Origin: Draconibacterium orientale
GTDB taxonomy: Bacteria; Bacteroidota; Bacteroidia; Bacteroidales; UBA1556
Length of the DNA stretch: 5,417 bases
Assembly (NCBI GenBank): GCA_022736595.1
Contig: DZDC01000141.1
Span: 1-5,417, forward strand
Direction: 5' to 3'
Numbering within the stretch: position 1 is the first letter of the stretch; the number at the start of each line of letters is the position of its first letter. Below the pieces are notes generated by a model. It ran no database searches, was not told the origin of the DNA, and saw only the letters and a program-made list of their open reading frames with translations. The translations under genes and the position numbers were made by a program. Of this stretch, positions 1 to 5,248 are shown piece after piece.

Positions 1-4
1 CCGC

Positions 5-23
5 TCCCGACTACTGTACGGGA
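5..23. repeat. Short inverted repeat downstream of the lipid kinase gene
   Basis: A 5-bp stem (tcccg / cggga) with a 9-nt loop lies about 20 bp past the stop codon of the lipid kinase gene. On the minus strand it comes after an internal T-run, not before one, and the window ends before any T-tail could be seen. It could be the hairpin of a terminator or a REP-like unit. The rest of 1-45 shows nothing else. Confidence 0.25.
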
Positions 24-45
24 ATCGCATTAAAAAATCACCGCA

Positions 46-987
46 TCAATTACTCCCACTTCCTACAATTACCTTTAAACTTCGGGGAATCAATTCAAAT
101 TCGAAGGGGCCATGCCCTATATTTTCTCCATCCACTTCTATCATAAGGTTGGCATCAGACACCACTTCAAGGCTTTCGGTGCGAAGCATGGTAACTTCAT
201 CAAGCTGGTTTATTTTCCCGTCAAATAACTTTTTTACGTTCAAAATAAGCTTGGTTTTGGCAATACGATCGACCAACATAAGGTCGAAAAGGCCATCATC
301 CATGATAGCATCAGGGGTTTGGCGCATTCCTCCTCCAGTATATTGGCCAATAGCTAAGCTTAATGTAAAAAGCTGTCCATTAAGCACTTCTCTTTTATTA
401 ATGAGTACTTTTACAGGAGGCGATTTGTATTTATAGAGGCTTTTAATCATATTGGTAAAATAGCTCAGCGTGGAGCTTTTTCTTTCTTCTTTCTTCCGAT
501 TGGTATTATCAGTAACCATGGCATCAAATCCCAAACCGGCAGCGTTTACAAAATATCGGTCATTAGTTTTGTTTCCGATGTGGTATTTAACCCTGCCTAC
601 ATCTTGAATGAAGGTGTTTCCCTTTTGAATAAGGTCGATGGCTTGGTCGTATTTTTTAGGTAGTCCAAACATCTTTATCCAATCGTTTCCCGTTCCAATG
701 GGTATCACGCCCAAGGTAATTTCTTGAGTTGGAAAGCGTTTTTGTTGAAAAATACCATTAACAACCTCATTGATGGTTCCGTCTCCGCCAATGGCAACCA
801 CTTTTGTAAAACCCACATTTTCAATAGCTTCTGCCACGAGTTTAATGGCTTCTTTAGAGAAGCGGGTAAAGCGAACCTCAAAGGGAATTTGTCTTGAAAT
901 CAGTTGACTCTCGATTAAAGGCCAATCTAATTTAGCAAGTTTTCGTCCCGCATTGGGATTGATAATGACCAGAATTTTAGGGTTCAT
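46..987 (-). CDS. YegS/DgkB-type diacylglycerol/lipid kinase
   Basis: A 313-residue soluble protein of the bacterial DAGK_cat family, which phosphorylates diacylglycerol or a related lipid with ATP to feed phosphatidic acid back into phospholipid synthesis, acting at the inner face of the membrane. Visible motifs, in order: an N-terminal INPNAG turn (residues 9-14), the nucleotide-binding GGDGT (67-71), IPIGTGND (95-102), the NAAGLGFDA stretch (148-156), the GGGMRQTPDA segment followed by DDGLFDL (230-236), and VDGE (285-288) in the C-terminal beta-sandwich domain. Length is normal for the family. There is no signal peptide or membrane segment. The ATG directly follows the TAA of the LD-carboxypeptidase gene with no spacer, so the two are almost certainly co-transcribed and translationally coupled. 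No own promoter was seen. The exact lipid (diacylglycerol, sphingosine-like or another) cannot be told from sequence; Bacteroidetes sphingolipids make this an open question. Family assignment is firm, substrate is inferred. Confidence 0.93.
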   Translation of the reverse strand: MNPKILVIINPNAGRKLAKLDWPLIESQLISRQIPFEVRFTRFSKEAIKLVAEAIENVGFTKVVAIGGDGTINEVVNGIFQQKRFPTQEITLGVIPIGTGNDWIKMFGLPKKYDQAIDLIQKGNTFIQDVGRVKYHIGNKTNDRYFVNAAGLGFDAMVTDNTNRKKEERKSSTLSYFTNMIKSLYKYKSPPVKVLINKREVLNGQLFTLSLAIGQYTGGGMRQTPDAIMDDGLFDLMLVDRIAKTKLILNVKKLFDGKINQLDEVTMLRTESLEVVSDANLMIEVDGENIGHGPFEFELIPRSLKVIVGSGSN

Positions 988-1893
988 TTACACTTGTATA
1001 AAGGTACATTTATCGGGTTTTACTTCGAGATAGGCATCTCTACCCAAAATCATGGCGTTGTTGTCTTTGATGTGTCCTGCGGGAAAGTTAAAGCAAACGG
1101 GGTAATGGTTTTTTTGGATAAATTCTTGAACAATTTCTTCCGCATTTTTACCGAATGGAACAGTATTATCTTTCATATCGCTCATGCCTCCAACAATAAG
1201 TCCTTTTAAATGACTCATTTGCAAATTGCGCGAAAGATTCATTATCATGCGATGGATGTGGTACAGGTATTCGTCCAAGTCTTCGATAAAGAGAATTTTA
1301 TTATCGTTGATGTTATCGGAGTTGGAACCCAAAAGGGAATATAAAATGGAAAGATTTCCTCCGGTTAGTGGAGCTTGAATCACGCCTTCACGGTTGAGTG
1401 GATGACTTGGGAAATGATATTCGAGTCGGCCACTGAAAAGGGCATTATAGAGACTTTGAATGCTTCCTTCGTTGCATTTTTCCTTGGCAAACTGCACGGG
1501 CATTATCCCGTGGATGGTTTCGATGCCACAATGTTTTTGAATGTGACTGTGAAGAACCGTAACATCGCTAAAACCTACGATCCACTTAGGTTCACGACGA
1601 AAACACGACCAGTCGATATCGTCGATTATCTGAACGGTTCCATAACCACCGCGGGCACAAAAAACGGCCCTAACTTCATGGTTATTGAGCATGCTCTGAA
1701 AGTCGTGGGTACGCTGTTGAATGGTGCCTGCAAACTGATGATCTTGCTCGTGAAGAAACTTTCCTTTGATTACTTTTAGTCCCCAACTTTCCAAAATTTC
1801 GATGGCAGGTTGAACCTCCTCTTCGCTAATTTTTCGAGCAGTGGAAACGATACCAACGGAATCACCTGGTTTTAGATATCTTGGAGTTTGCAT
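988..1893 (-). CDS. ldcA: LD-carboxypeptidase (peptidase family S66)
   Basis: A 301-residue cytoplasmic serine peptidase. Family S66 removes the terminal D-alanine from tetrapeptide muropeptides during peptidoglycan recycling; the same fold includes MccF, which inactivates microcin C7. Visible: the N-terminal nucleophile-domain start PRYLKPGDSVGIV (residues 4-16), ARGGYG (80-85), GFSD with the likely nucleophile Ser109 (107-110), TGGN (177-180), FIEDLDE with Glu204, and the His of AGHIKDN (His274). Together Ser109, Glu204 and His274 form the expected Ser-Glu-His triad. No signal peptide is present, which fits a recycling role in the cytoplasm. The start is supported by the family-typical N-terminus. 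A Bacteroidetes-type promoter ends only 4 nt before the ATG, so the message may be leaderless. It is the first gene of a two-gene unit with the lipid kinase. A self-immunity (MccF-like) role is possible but nothing nearby suggests it. Confidence 0.92.
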   Translation of the reverse strand: MQTPRYLKPGDSVGIVSTARKISEEEVQPAIEILESWGLKVIKGKFLHEQDHQFAGTIQQRTHDFQSMLNNHEVRAVFCARGGYGTVQIIDDIDWSCFRREPKWIVGFSDVTVLHSHIQKHCGIETIHGIMPVQFAKEKCNEGSIQSLYNALFSGRLEYHFPSHPLNREGVIQAPLTGGNLSILYSLLGSNSDNINDNKILFIEDLDEYLYHIHRMIMNLSRNLQMSHLKGLIVGGMSDMKDNTVPFGKNAEEIVQEFIQKNHYPVCFNFPAGHIKDNNAMILGRDAYLEVKPDKCTFIQV

Positions 1894-1897
1894 AGAG

Positions 1898-1926
1898 CAA
1901 AGTTAGAAAATTTTCATTCACTCCAA
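1898..1926 (-). promoter_or_regulatory. Bacteroidetes-type promoter of ldcA
   Basis: On the minus strand a perfect -7 box TAACTTTG (1898-1905, consensus TAnnTTTG) lies 18 bp downstream of a GTTG core whose TTG (1924-1926) can serve as the -33 element. The -7 box ends 4 nt before the ATG at 1893, which puts the likely transcription start at or within a few bases of the start codon. Box match and spacing are seen directly; the transcription start is inferred. Confidence 0.7.
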
Positions 1927-1938
1927 CTTTTTAGCATT

Positions 1939-1967
1939 TTTACTTAAAAATATTCAAAATAAGTAAA
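1939..1967. repeat. AT-rich inverted repeat between the HMG-CoA lyase and ldcA genes
   Basis: Perfect 8-bp arms (tttactta at 1939-1946, taagtaaa at 1960-1967) with a 13-nt loop lie in the 97-bp gap between the two minus-strand transcription units. It sits where a terminator for the HMG-CoA lyase gene would be expected. However, the stem is AT-only apart from one pair and no clean T-run follows on the minus strand, so it is at best a weak terminator. Confidence 0.3.
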
Positions 1968-1990
1968 TAAAAACACATAATATCAATTAA

Positions 1991-2866
1991 TTACGATTGG
2001 TTATCGAATTGTGAAAAAAGAAAGGATGCAAGAGTTTGGGCTTCAAAAAAGGACTTCATGTTCAGCGATAAAGGTTGGTTCCTATCTTTTAAGAACTGAA
2101 TAAGGAGGGAAGTATCGAGGTTTCCGGTGAGGGGTTTGCCGCTCATGGGGCATCCACCAAGGCCTCCAATTACTGCATCAAAACTCCGACAGCCGTTATC
2201 GTAGGCTGCTTTAAGTTTGAGCTCCCAGTTGGTGGGAGTGGTATGGAGATGAATGCCTGCATGCAATTGTGGAAAATGGCGTTGCACCTCTTGAAACGAT
2301 TGGCTTATACTTTCGAGGGTTCCATCGCCGGTAGTATCTGCGAGAACGATATCGTGGATGCCTTTGTTCAACAGCTTTTCGATCCAAAGCAACAGTTGAT
2401 CGGTGGACCAATCGTCGCCATAGGGATTGCCGAAAGCCATGGCAATATAGAGTTTAAGACGACGTGATTTTTCGTTGCAGAGGTTTTGCAAGTCGTTGAT
2501 GGTGTTTTCGGCCAACGCGAAATTGGAGTGGATGTTTTTTTGCAAAAAACTTTCAGAAATGGAAAAAGGAAAAGCAACGGCATCAATTGGGTTAAACTCA
2601 AAAGCACGCTGTGCTCCTTTGAGATTTCCGATGGTGGCAATGAGTTGTGATGAGCTTTGGCTAAGATCGAGCGATTGTACTACTTCGGCGCTATCGGCCA
2701 GTTGGGGTATGGCCTTAGGCGAGACAAAACTGCTAAAGTCGATGGCATCAAAGCCAACCTTAAGCAGAAGATTGAGGTAGTCAATTTTCTTTTGGGTTGG
2801 GATAAAATACGGGAACCCTTGCATTGCATCGCGAGGGGTTTCGAGTATTTTGATGGGTTGACTCAT
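1991..2866 (-). CDS. Hydroxymethylglutaryl-CoA lyase
   Basis: A 291-residue TIM-barrel enzyme of the HMGL-like family. It cleaves 3-hydroxy-3-methylglutaryl-CoA to acetyl-CoA and acetoacetate, the last step of leucine degradation, in the cytoplasm. Visible: ETPRDAMQG (residues 9-17) with the catalytic Arg12-Asp13 pair, SFVSPKAIPQ (45-54), ADTTGDGT (176-183), the metal-binding His206 and His208 in GIHLHT, and the signature loop GLGGCP with catalytic Cys239, followed by TGN with Asn249. The position of human Glu72 is Asp43 here. His-x-His is followed by Thr, not the Asp seen in the human enzyme. Start choice: an in-frame ATG exists 45 nt upstream at 2911, but it would lie inside hflX and add 15 residues unlike the family. 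ATG 2866 sits 7 bp after the hflX stop and gives the family N-terminus. It is co-transcribed with hflX, no own promoter was seen, and no mitochondrial-type or secretory leader is present. Confidence 0.92.
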   Translation of the reverse strand: MSQPIKILETPRDAMQGFPYFIPTQKKIDYLNLLLKVGFDAIDFSSFVSPKAIPQLADSAEVVQSLDLSQSSSQLIATIGNLKGAQRAFEFNPIDAVAFPFSISESFLQKNIHSNFALAENTINDLQNLCNEKSRRLKLYIAMAFGNPYGDDWSTDQLLLWIEKLLNKGIHDIVLADTTGDGTLESISQSFQEVQRHFPQLHAGIHLHTTPTNWELKLKAAYDNGCRSFDAVIGGLGGCPMSGKPLTGNLDTSLLIQFLKDRNQPLSLNMKSFFEAQTLASFLFSQFDNQS

Positions 2867-2873
2867 GGTCGAA

Positions 2874-4061
2874 TTAGTAGAGAAAGTTTTCGAAGGGAAA
2901 GCGATCGGCATGGGCTTTTTTTACCGAATCGTAGATGAGTTGTCTAAATTCGTTGAGGTTTTCCTTGTTTTTAGCAGAAATAAAAATGCAGGGAGCGTTT
3001 TCTTTAGCCATATAAGTATTCATCAGGTCTTGCAAGCTGGGTTTGGGGTTTTCTGTTTCTGGGTTTTCGTCCAAACTTTGATCGTGCCATTGGTAAGCAT
3101 CAATTTTGTTAAACACCATGATCATGGGTTTGTCGTTGCTTTTGATTTCGGCGAGGGTTTCGTTTACCACCTTGATTTGATCTTCGAATTCGGGATGTGA
3201 AATATCCACCACATGCAGCAGCACATCGGCTTCGCGCACCTCATCGAGGGTTGACTTGAACGATTCCACCAGATTGTGGGGGAGTTTGCGAATGAAACCG
3301 ACGGTATCGGCCAAGAGAAAGGGCAAGTTGTGAATCACCGTTTTGCGCACGGTGGTATCGAGGGTGGCGAAGAGTTTATTTTCGGCAAAAACTTCTGATT
3401 TGGAGAGCATATTCATGATGGTAGATTTGCCCACGTTGGTATAACCCACCAGTGAAAGGCGGAGCATATTTCCCCTGTTTTTGCGCTGAGAGGCCATTTG
3501 TTTGTCAATGGTTTCGAGGCGTTTTTTAAGAAAAGCAATTCTATCGCGAATAATACGGCGGTCGGTTTCGATTTCGGTTTCGCCTGGACCTCTGGTTCCG
3601 ATACCCCCTTGTTGTCGTTCGAGGTGCGTCCACATGCGGGTTAGGCGGGGGAGGAGGTATTGGTATTGAGCCAGTTCTACCTGAGTTTTGGCATGTGAAG
3701 TTTGAGCTCGTTTAGCAAAAATATCGAGGATGAGATTGGTACGGTCGATGACTGTGCACTTAAGTTCGGTTTCGAGGTTTCGAAGTTGCGAAGGGCTGAG
3801 TTCGTCATCCACAATCACCAGATCAATCTTTTCGTCGGCACGGATGAATTCGGCCATTTCCTGCACTTTACCGCTGCCTACATAGGTGCGAGAGTCGGGC
3901 ATGGAAAGGTTTTGTACAAAGCGGCGCACCACGATGGCACCGGCGGTATCGGCCAAAAATTCGAGCTCATCGAGGTATTCGTTGAGTTTATTCATCTTTT
4001 GCTGAGCTGTGGCCAAGCCCACCAAAATGCATCTTTCGGTTTTAATAGCGGTACTGTTCAA
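2874..4061 (-). CDS. hflX: GTPase HflX
   Basis: A 395-residue translational GTPase-like protein that binds the 50S subunit and, in other bacteria, splits stalled or heat-damaged 70S ribosomes. Domains in order: the N-terminal HflX domain (about 1-150), including VGSGKVQEM (61-69) and IDRTNLILDIFA (105-116); the family hallmark GGIGTRGPGETEIETD (152-167); a helical linker; then the G domain with G1 GYTNVGKST (206-214), the G2 region FATLDTT (231-237), G3 DTVGF (252-256), G4 NKID (318-321) and G5 SAK (362-364). An acidic, Pro-rich insertion (about 325-350) separates G4 and G5; I associate this with Bacteroidetes HflX proteins. The start codon is TTG: an in-frame TAA lies upstream, no ATG intervenes, and the first ATG (residue 23) would remove the conserved ERCILVGL strand. 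A -7 promoter box lies 20 nt before the TTG. It heads a two-gene unit with the HMG-CoA lyase gene. Confidence 0.97.
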   Translation of the reverse strand: MNSTAIKTERCILVGLATAQQKMNKLNEYLDELEFLADTAGAIVVRRFVQNLSMPDSRTYVGSGKVQEMAEFIRADEKIDLVIVDDELSPSQLRNLETELKCTVIDRTNLILDIFAKRAQTSHAKTQVELAQYQYLLPRLTRMWTHLERQQGGIGTRGPGETEIETDRRIIRDRIAFLKKRLETIDKQMASQRKNRGNMLRLSLVGYTNVGKSTIMNMLSKSEVFAENKLFATLDTTVRKTVIHNLPFLLADTVGFIRKLPHNLVESFKSTLDEVREADVLLHVVDISHPEFEDQIKVVNETLAEIKSNDKPMIMVFNKIDAYQWHDQSLDENPETENPKPSLQDLMNTYMAKENAPCIFISAKNKENLNEFRQLIYDSVKKAHADRFPFENFLY

Positions 4062-4081
4062 GGTCTTTTTGAAATTGGCTG

Positions 4082-4089
4082 CAAAGATA
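4082..4089 (-). promoter_or_regulatory. Bacteroidetes -7 box upstream of hflX
   Basis: The minus strand reads TATCTTTG, a perfect match to TAnnTTTG, ending 20 nt before the TTG start of hflX. That leaves a 5' leader of about 15 nt with an A-rich stretch (AAAAAG) just ahead of the start. No convincing -33 TTG was found 17-21 bp upstream, so the promoter call rests on the -7 box and its position alone. Confidence 0.55.
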
Positions 4090-4172
4090 GCGTTTTAGGC
4101 GAATGGTTTACCCCCACCACCACAGTTTGCATTACCCGATTTATTGAAACTAATTTCCTCAAAACCTCTAAA

Positions 4173-4207
4173 AGTAAAGCCTTGTCATTGACAAAGGCTG
4201 GTTTACT
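4173..4207. repeat. Degenerate hairpin sharing a 15-bp word with the main palindromic element
   Basis: An imperfect stem (agtaaagccttgtc at 4173-4186; gacaaaggctggtttact at 4190-4207) with a 3-nt loop; the right arm carries three extra bases as bulges. The left arm includes part of a 15-bp word, aaagccttgtcattg (4176-4190), repeated exactly and in the same orientation at 4505-4519. On the minus strand the stem is followed by TTTAGAGGTTTT, so it might act as a weak terminator for transcripts arriving from the toxin-antitoxin operon. The rest of 4090-4172 shows no gene or clear site. Confidence 0.45.
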
Positions 4208-4255
4208 ATGAGTGGTTTTGTTGAACTCTCGTTTCCGGAAGCTTTCAGAAGCAGC

Positions 4256-4328
4256 GAGGAATCTAAACCTAAGGTTAAACCATTAATTTAGATCCCCCGA
4301 TTAGTTAATGCTTTGGATTAGATTCCTC
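4256..4328. repeat. Small palindromic unit with REP-like ends
   Basis: Outer arms at 4256-4273 and 4311-4328 are inverted and match at 16 of 18 positions, both ending in the REP-like word gaggaatctaa or its complement. Inner arms (4281-4293 and 4299-4310) pair imperfectly around a run of five C. The whole 73-nt unit can fold as one long imperfect hairpin. It shares its end word with the larger element at 4349-4570 and is probably a decayed relative or an older insertion. No coding potential was seen. Confidence 0.55.
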
Positions 4329-4397
4329 TATTTCAAAGGTCGTTTTAGAAAAATATTCACTGCTGACCGATTAAATATAGAAAGCAAATTATTTCTA

Positions 4398-4426
4398 TAG
4401 ATTCCGAGCGTAGCGAGGAATGACAA
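4398..4426 (-). repeat. REP-like arm, left copy
   Basis: On the minus strand the copy starts TTGTCATTCC and ends GGAATCTA, the layout of a short palindromic repeat. The core reads GAGCGTAGCGAG on the plus strand, giving a TTCC/GGAA stem, a GA/GA mismatch pair and a GC-GTA-GC mini-hairpin. It is inverted with respect to the copy at 4511-4539. Confidence 0.55.
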
Positions 4427-4441
4427 TCAGTTAGTTACATA

Positions 4442-4492
4442 TAGTAGCAGGGGTTGGTTGGCGGCGAAGCCGCCAACCAACCCCTGCTACTA
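4442..4492. repeat. Perfect 24-bp inverted repeat with a GAA triloop
   Basis: Arms 4442-4465 and 4469-4492 are exact reverse complements, GC-rich, with a 3-nt loop (gaa, 4466-4468). The tip is GCGAAGC, a sequence known to form an unusually stable DNA mini-hairpin. No T-run follows on either strand (tactgaactc on plus, atgtaactaa on minus), so it is not a standard intrinsic terminator even though it would fold strongly in RNA. It is the central part of the 4349-4570 element. Confidence 0.85.
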
Positions 4493-4510
4493 CTGAACTC
4501 TCCAAAAGCC

Positions 4511-4539
4511 TTGTCATTGGTAGCGTAGCGAGGAATCTA
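4511..4539 (+). repeat. REP-like arm, right copy
   Basis: It starts TTGTCATTGG and ends GGAATCTA. It shares both 8-base ends with the left copy (in inverted orientation) but carries the core agcgtagcgaggaat (4522-4536) in the same absolute orientation as in the left copy (4407-4421). The two arms therefore differ by an inverted core. Confidence 0.55.
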
Positions 4540-4620
4540 AAATATTTAGTCGGTCAATAGTGAATTTTTTAATAGATTCGGAGGATAAGTAATATGGTAT
4601 AATTATAGGGAGCATGAGCG

Positions 4621-4998
4621 CTACAACCCATAAGGGTTAATTACTTCCAACCCTTGAATATTCTTAAAATCTTTAGTGTTACGTGAAACCAGAACCAACT
4701 CGTTTTGCAAGGCAGTGGCAGCAATTACGGCATCAGGCAATTTGATTTTATACAAGCTACGCACTTCAATAGTTTTGTTCACGATGGCTTCGTCCATTGA
4801 GTGGATAATAGAGCAAGCAACAAAGTCGATTAAATCTTGTTCGATTTTTGAGAAACCGAGCAGTTCGATTTTATTGATAACGGACGGGTTTATTTCTTCA
4901 TCAATGACTTGGGCAATCAGGTTTTTAGCTTTGCCTGTCAGCTTATTGCCCATGTAATCCAGTACCGTGTTGGTATCTAATAAGTATCTCTGTCCCAT
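4621..4998 (-). CDS. vapC: VapC-family toxin, PIN-domain ribonuclease
   Basis: A 125-residue PIN-domain protein, the usual VapC length. VapC toxins are Mg-dependent endoribonucleases that cut tRNA or rRNA and stop translation unless bound by their antitoxin. The expected acidic site is intact: Asp8 in LLDTN (with Asn10), Glu45 in NKIELLGF, Asp89 in KLPDAVIAATA and Asp110 in NTKDF. The N-terminus (GQRYLLDTNTVLDYM) is typical of the family and supports this start. The gene overlaps the end of the antitoxin gene by 22 nt in another frame, the common arrangement that couples toxin to antitoxin synthesis. Nothing indicates inactivation. It ends about 50 bp from the palindromic element at 4349-4570. 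The RNA target cannot be predicted from sequence. Confidence 0.92.
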   Translation of the reverse strand: MGQRYLLDTNTVLDYMGNKLTGKAKNLIAQVIDEEINPSVINKIELLGFSKIEQDLIDFVACSIIHSMDEAIVNKTIEVRSLYKIKLPDAVIAATALQNELVLVSRNTKDFKNIQGLEVINPYGL

Positions 4999-5195
4999 TC
5001 GTTTCGCATTTGAGTTAGTTCTTTTTGCAATTCTTCAGTTCTTTCTTTAGAGAGGCAGCCGGCGAAACGTTCCGATAGTTTTTGCTTGGCATTAGGGCCT
5101 TTTTCTTCTATTACCCTAAGAATGTGCATGCTTTCCAGGTTATGAAGGAAAGTTAAGGCTATATCATTCTTTATTTCTACAGTTACCGTTTTCAT
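4977..5195 (-). CDS. VapB-like antitoxin
   Basis: A 72-residue small protein directly upstream of the PIN toxin. The N-terminal half starts with a short beta strand (KTVTVEIKN, residues 2-10) followed by a helix, which could form a dimeric DNA-binding part. The C-terminal half is charged and helical, with LSERFAGCL (40-48) and ending in QMRNEWDRDTY (62-72), a tail pattern I associate with antitoxins that wrap around VapC-type toxins. The 22-nt overlap with the toxin gene and the palindrome 4 bp before the start support the role. The family of the DNA-binding domain (AbrB, RHH, Phd or other) is not clear by eye, so I give no symbol. Function rests mainly on gene context. Confidence 0.8.
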   Translation of the reverse strand: MKTVTVEIKNDIALTFLHNLESMHILRVIEEKGPNAKQKLSERFAGCLSKERTEELQKELTQMRNEWDRDTY

Positions 5196-5199
5196 AATT

Positions 5200-5212
5200 A
5201 TCTAAATTAGAT
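5200..5212. promoter_or_regulatory. 13-bp palindrome, candidate antitoxin operator
   Basis: A perfect 6-1-6 palindrome (atctaa-a-ttagat) ends 4 bp before the ATG of the antitoxin gene. On the minus strand it overlaps TAATTTAG, one mismatch from the -7 consensus, so a bound antitoxin or toxin-antitoxin complex could block transcription there. The palindrome is seen; autoregulation is the general rule for vapBC operons; the assignment here is inferred. AT-rich palindromes also arise by chance. Confidence 0.4.
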
Positions 5213-5248
5213 GCTCGTTTTTAAATTTATTGTTTGTTAGTCCTTGAA

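Larger units (their letters stand above)
4349..4570. mobile_element. Candidate non-autonomous nested palindromic element (REPIN/MITE-like)
   Basis: A 222-bp segment without coding potential, built as nested inverted repeats. Terminal arms at 4349-4378 and 4542-4570 match at 25 of 30 aligned positions, with one 1-nt gap. Inside them are two inverted 29-bp REP-like arms, 4398-4426 and 4511-4539, sharing the ends TTGTCATT and GGAATCTA. At the centre lies a perfect 24-bp hairpin (4442-4492). The left half carries about 18 extra bases (4379-4396) not present on the right. No transposase gene and no clear target-site duplication is visible. The architecture is that of elements moved in trans, such as REPINs by RAYT/Y1 transposases or MITEs by a DDE transposase. 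Structure is seen directly; mobility is inferred. Confidence 0.55.

Noticed and set aside
1375..1779. A 134-codon plus-strand open frame inside ldcA
   Set aside because: It is entirely antisense to the ldcA catalytic region and its translation shows no motif.
2211..2640. Two minus-strand open frames (2211-2411, 2368-2640) inside the HMG-CoA lyase gene
   Set aside because: They are alternate-frame shadows of the lyase; the main frame holds all active-site motifs without interruption.
2867..2911. An upstream ATG (2911) as start of the HMG-CoA lyase
   Set aside because: It would overlap hflX by 38 nt and add 15 residues (MPIAFPSKTF and onward) that do not resemble the family N-terminus. ATG 2866 sits 7 bp after the hflX stop.
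3702..4211. A 169-codon plus-strand open frame over the 5' part of hflX and beyond
   Set aside because: Most of it is the antisense of a clearly conserved hflX N-terminal domain. The rest crosses the hflX promoter and a hairpin, and the translation shows no recognisable domain.
4442..4492. The strong central hairpin as an intrinsic terminator
   Set aside because: No T-run follows it on either strand and it is not adjacent to any gene end; it is better explained as the core of a palindromic element.
4176..4539. A CRISPR array, suggested by repeated words such as gcgaggaatcta and ccttgtcattg
   Set aside because: The copies are few, in both orientations, unevenly spaced and differ in length. 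They form nested palindromes, not direct repeats with regular spacers, and no cas gene is present.
4598..4607. Palindrome tataattata downstream of vapC as an operator or attachment site
   Set aside because: It is 10 bp of pure A/T sequence in an AT-rich spacer, easily expected by chance, with no supporting context.
4062..4620. A small RNA or tRNA gene in the long gene-free stretch
   Set aside because: No cloverleaf or promoter box followed by a terminator was found. The folding potential is accounted for by the palindromic repeats.
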